Source of the DNA: 2-12-FULL-65-11 sp049679965
GTDB taxonomy: Bacteria > Acidobacteriota > Vicinamibacteria > Vicinamibacterales > CAVVIG01
Length of the DNA stretch: 10,873 bases
Direction: 5' to 3'
Assembly (NCBI GenBank): GCA_049679965.1
Contig: JBAUGX010000068.1
Coordinates: forward strand, 1-10,873
Shown here one piece after another: positions 9,642 to 10,873 of the stretch. The position numbers and the translations under genes were made by a program. Numbering within the stretch: the stretch's first letter is position 1; every line of letters begins with the position of its first letter. The notes under the pieces are model-generated. The model was given only the letters and a program-made list of their open reading frames with translations. It was not told the origin of the DNA and did not search any database.

Positions 9642-9721
9642 GATTGCAGATTTCAGATTGTTAGATTTCAGATTTCAATCTGCAATCAATCTGCAATCTG
9701 AAGTCTGAATTCTGCAATCTC
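9640..9721. repeat. AT-rich inverted repeat between convergent genes
   Basis: Perfect 11-bp arms GAGATTGCAGA (9640-9650) and TCTGCAATCTC (9711-9721) enclose further related units, so a long imperfect hairpin can form. TCTGCAATC occurs three times (9679, 9690, 9711), and CAGATT-tc-AATCTG forms an inner repeat (9669-9682). The stretch is visibly AT-rich in a GC-rich region and fills the gap between the stops of the rhomboid gene and the convergent lipoprotein gene. It could act as a two-way terminator, but no T-run follows either arm. Confidence 0.8.
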
Positions 9722-9734
9722 ACCGAGGCGAGCG

Positions 9735-10793
9735 CTATTTCTTCAGCGCCAATTCCTCGTCGATGATTCGCTTGAACGCCTCGATCGGCTGGGCGCCGTC
9801 GAGCAGCCGGCCGTTGATGAAGAACATCGGCGTGCCGCTGACGCCGACTTCGTCTCCCGCGGCGACGTCGGTCTCCACGTCAGACTTGTATTTGTGCGAG
9901 TCCAGGCACGCATTGAACTGCGCGGCGTTGAGCCCCAGCTTGGCGGCGCCCGCTTTGAGATCCGGGTCGGTCAGCCTGGAGGGATCGGCGAACAGCAGAT
10001 CGTGGTACGCCCAGAACTGTCCCTGCTCGGCCGCGCACTGAGACGCCTCGGCCGCCGGCCGCGCGTGTGGATGGATGCTCAGGGGATAGTGCCGGTGGAC
10101 GAAACGGATCTTGTCTCCGTAGGTCTCGAGCACCTGTTTGACGGTCGGATATGCACGGAGGCAGAACGGACACTCGAAGTCCGAGAACTCGATGAGTTCG
10201 ATCGGCGCGTTGGCCGGTCCCTTGGAGGACTCGACGTATTTGGCGGCCGCAACCGTCTGGCGAGGTGGGTCGAGCAGCATCCGAACCGTCGCCTTGCCTC
10301 TGAGCTGGTCGAGATACTGCCGGCGGGCCGCCCTGGTTCGTTCCTGCATCAGGAAGGTCTGAATCTGCGGGCGCAGCTGATCGAGCGGCGCCCCCTGCAG
10401 GCGGCCCTGGTTCGTCTTGTACCACGCGGTGATCTCGGCTTCGCCGAGCGGCGGCGCCTTGGCGTTGATCTCCTGCTCCACCAGTGCCGCGGTGGCCAGG
10501 CTTCTCGCCTTGGCTTCCTGGTCGAGAAGGAGGTCGTCGACAATCGCGTCGAGCGCTGCCCGGCGCGCTTCGTAGAGCGCCTGCGACAGTTTCAGGTTCC
10601 CGAAGTTCGCGGCCGGCACCTGCAGGGCCGTCCGATCGACTTCGGCCAGCGTCACGGAGGTCGAACCCACGGAGGCAACCACATCGGTGGGCGAGGGGTT
10701 GCGCGTCTGCTGGGCGGGGCTCCGCGAGCATCCGGCAATGGCGACGAGCGCGGCCAAGGCCGGCGCGCCCGACACGACGAGACGTGTTCTCAT
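9735..10793 (-). CDS. DsbA-type thiol oxidoreductase lipoprotein with SurA-like N-terminal region
   Basis: This 352-residue exported lipoprotein begins with MRTRLVVSGAPALAALVAIAGC; the lipobox IAGC places the lipidated Cys at residue 22. Residues about 37-170 (DVVASVGSTSVTLAEVDRTA, then long charged helices ending ARRQYLDQLRGKATVRMLLD) resemble the N-terminal chaperone part of SurA/PrsA-type proteins, without a parvulin PPIase domain. Residues about 185-350 form a DsbA/Thioredoxin_4 domain: FSDFECPFC with active-site C208-P-F-C211, then FVHRHYPLSIHPHA and the cis-proline motif GVSGTPMFFINGR (P322). I infer a membrane-anchored oxidoreductase that makes or handles disulfides in the envelope, perhaps coupled to substrate holding. 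No DsbB-like partner is in the window. It is convergent with the rhomboid gene. ATG 10793 is supported by the signal peptide and by a -10-like TATCAT 7 nt upstream. Confidence 0.92.
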   Translation of the reverse strand: MRTRLVVSGAPALAALVAIAGCSRSPAQQTRNPSPTDVVASVGSTSVTLAEVDRTALQVPAANFGNLKLSQALYEARRAALDAIVDDLLLDQEAKARSLATAALVEQEINAKAPPLGEAEITAWYKTNQGRLQGAPLDQLRPQIQTFLMQERTRAARRQYLDQLRGKATVRMLLDPPRQTVAAAKYVESSKGPANAPIELIEFSDFECPFCLRAYPTVKQVLETYGDKIRFVHRHYPLSIHPHARPAAEASQCAAEQGQFWAYHDLLFADPSRLTDPDLKAGAAKLGLNAAQFNACLDSHKYKSDVETDVAAGDEVGVSGTPMFFINGRLLDGAQPIEAFKRIIDEELALKK

Positions 10794-10800
10794 GGCCTTT

Positions 10801-10806
10801 ATGATA
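10801..10806 (-). promoter_or_regulatory. -10-like hexamer TATCAT before the lipoprotein gene
   Basis: On the minus strand, AGTATCAT is followed by aaaggcc and the ATG at 10793, giving 7 nt between hexamer and start. The AAAGG in the spacer is too close to the ATG (2 nt) for a normal ribosome binding site. No TTGACA-like box is visible 16-18 bp upstream, where the REP-like hairpins begin. Confidence 0.5.
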
Positions 10807-10825
10807 CTCTGAGGATTATCGAAAT

Positions 10826-10873
10826 GTGGGATCCGGCTTTAGCCGGATTGGTCCGCCTGAAGGCGGACCCCAC
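10826..10873. repeat. REP-like double hairpin (runs to window end)
   Basis: Two adjacent GC-rich hairpins are visible: ATCCGGC-ttta-GCCGGAT (10831-10848) and GGTCCGCC-tgaa-GGCGGACC (10850-10869). Short outer arms GTGG (10826-10829) and CCAC (10870-10873) bracket them and may extend past the window. The paired layout resembles REP/BIME-type dispersed repeats. It starts 19 bp upstream of the lipoprotein gene's -10-like box. Copy number elsewhere in the genome cannot be judged from here. Confidence 0.75.

Noticed and set aside
9640..9721. CRISPR array
   Set aside because: Units are short, overlapping and in both orientations, with no regular spacers; it is an inverted simple-repeat tract.

Overview
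This is a GC-rich bacterial chromosome segment with densely packed genes. It shows no tRNA, rRNA, CRISPR array, transposase or phage gene. Gene content and style suggest an environmental Gram-negative, possibly Acidobacteriota (Vicinamibacteria-like). The hints are a secreted M49-like peptidase, zinc-ribbon/rhomboid and SurA-like/DsbA domain combinations, TTG starts and short simple-sequence tracts between genes. The phylum is a guess; no marker gene in the window settles it.

Region 1 (1-4627, + strand) is a tight run of four genes: the C-terminal half of aconitase A (cut by the window start), epoxyqueuosine reductase QueG, a YqgE/AlgH protein, and a predicted exported M49-like zinc peptidase. 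The junctions are a 3-nt gap, a 1-nt overlap (TAATG) and a 4-nt overlap (TTGA), so co-transcription and translational coupling are likely. Their functions (TCA cycle, tRNA wobble modification, unknown, periplasmic peptidase) do not form an obvious pathway.

Region 2 (4628-5297) is a gap of about 230 bp with no convincing gene, then a small hypothetical protein containing tandem 9-residue repeats encoded by 27-bp DNA repeats.

Region 3 (5302-6788, - strand) is a two-gene unit: an FmdB-type zinc-ribbon protein followed, by a 4-nt TTGA overlap, by an MFS_3-type exporter. The exporter converges on the repeat protein with only 4 bp between stop codons.

Region 4 (6870-9641, + strand) holds the translational GTPase TypA/BipA, divergent from the FmdB unit, then a rhomboid protease with an N-terminal zinc ribbon. 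Region 5 (9735-10793, - strand) is a lipoprotein with a SurA-like helical region and a DsbA-type thioredoxin domain. It converges on the rhomboid gene across an AT-rich inverted repeat. The window ends in a REP-like double hairpin just upstream of the lipoprotein gene.

The most interesting regulatory signal is that typA, the rhomboid gene and the lipoprotein gene all have a -10-like hexamer (TATACT or TATCAT) only 6-8 nt before the start codon and no clear ribosome binding site. This suggests leaderless mRNAs. I saw no clear new defence, mobile or biosynthetic system; most of the window is housekeeping.
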